A stretch of 64,000 bases of DNA from Alkalihalobacillus sp. CinArs1 (GTDB taxonomy: Bacteria; Bacillota; Bacilli; Bacillales; Guptibacillaceae), in the NCBI RefSeq assembly GCF_947387515.1, contig NZ_CANDOB010000001.1, forward strand, positions 62,001 through 126,000, in the 5' to 3' direction. Positions 63,966-64,000 of the stretch are shown in pieces (positions within the stretch are counted from its first letter, which is position 1; each line of letters begins with the position of its first letter). A program made the position numbers and the translations under genes. The notes below the pieces were generated by a model. That model saw only the letters and a list, made by a program, of their open reading frames with translations. It was not told where the DNA came from and made no database searches.

Positions 63966-64000
63966 AAGCGAAAACTCCCTTATTCACCAGTTTGGAAAAA

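Overview
This window is a chromosomal block of a low-GC, endospore-forming Gram-positive bacterium of the family Bacillaceae. It encodes SpoIVA, the complete SpoVA operon, SpoIIAA-SpoIIAB-SigF, SleB-YpeB, SpmA-SpmB-DacB and the ResA-E system. The gene order largely follows the Bacillus subtilis chromosome from spoIVA to xerD. The genus cannot be fixed from the sequence alone. No tRNA, rRNA, prophage, complete insertion sequence or CRISPR array was seen. Nearly all genes are on the minus strand. The plus-strand exceptions are ypzI, an asparaginase, bshB2, a small unknown gene at 22.7 kb, fer, serA and the ypuF-like gene.

Layout. 1-9.9 kb: the 5' part of spoIVA, yphF-yphE, a spoVIF-like gene, gpsA, plsY, der, a three-gene translationally coupled spore-membrane operon (yphA, a YIEGIA protein and its small partner), the ribosomal protein S1 homologue, plsC and cmk. 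10-13.2 kb: ypfB, ypeB, sleB and prsW. 13.3-19.5 kb: asparaginase, the bacillithiol gene ypdA, gudB, a short-form ddl, the bacillithiol gene bshB2 and mecB. 19.7-26.8 kb: a MerR/B12-binding regulator of CarH/LitR type, then the ypbG-ypbF-ypbD-recS-ypbB cluster with small membrane genes. 27-37.4 kb: fer, serA, a HisJ-like phosphatase, resE-resD, ccsB-resB-resA and rluB.

37.4-45.3 kb: a G+C-rich repeat region, spmB-spmA-dacB, a type III polyketide synthase with its methyltransferase partner, scpB-scpA, a ypuF-like gene, a second G+C-rich repeat between two near-identical hairpins, and ribT. 45.4-49.3 kb: ribH-ribBA-ribE-ribD behind an FMN riboswitch. 49.4-51.5 kb: ppiB, and lysA behind a lysine riboswitch. 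51.5-59.5 kb: spoVAA to spoVAF, sigF-spoIIAB-spoIIAA and dacF. 59.6-64 kb: pdp, punA, drm and xerD.

The window is mostly core Bacillaceae metabolism and sporulation. SigE-like promoters precede spoIVA and dacB, a SigG-like promoter precedes spoVAA, and a weaker SigH-like site precedes spoIIAA. The strongest non-routine signals are as follows. (1) The MerR/B12 regulator at 19.7-20.6 kb has two 11-bp-phased operator-like repeats overlapping its own promoter. (2) Related G+C-rich intergenic repeats sit beside duplicated terminator-like hairpins. (3) spmB appears to start with CTG. (4) lysA has its own lysine riboswitch at the end of the spoVA cluster. (5) Several tiny genes (YpzI, YpfB, a 50-residue and a 30-residue membrane protein) are easily missed.
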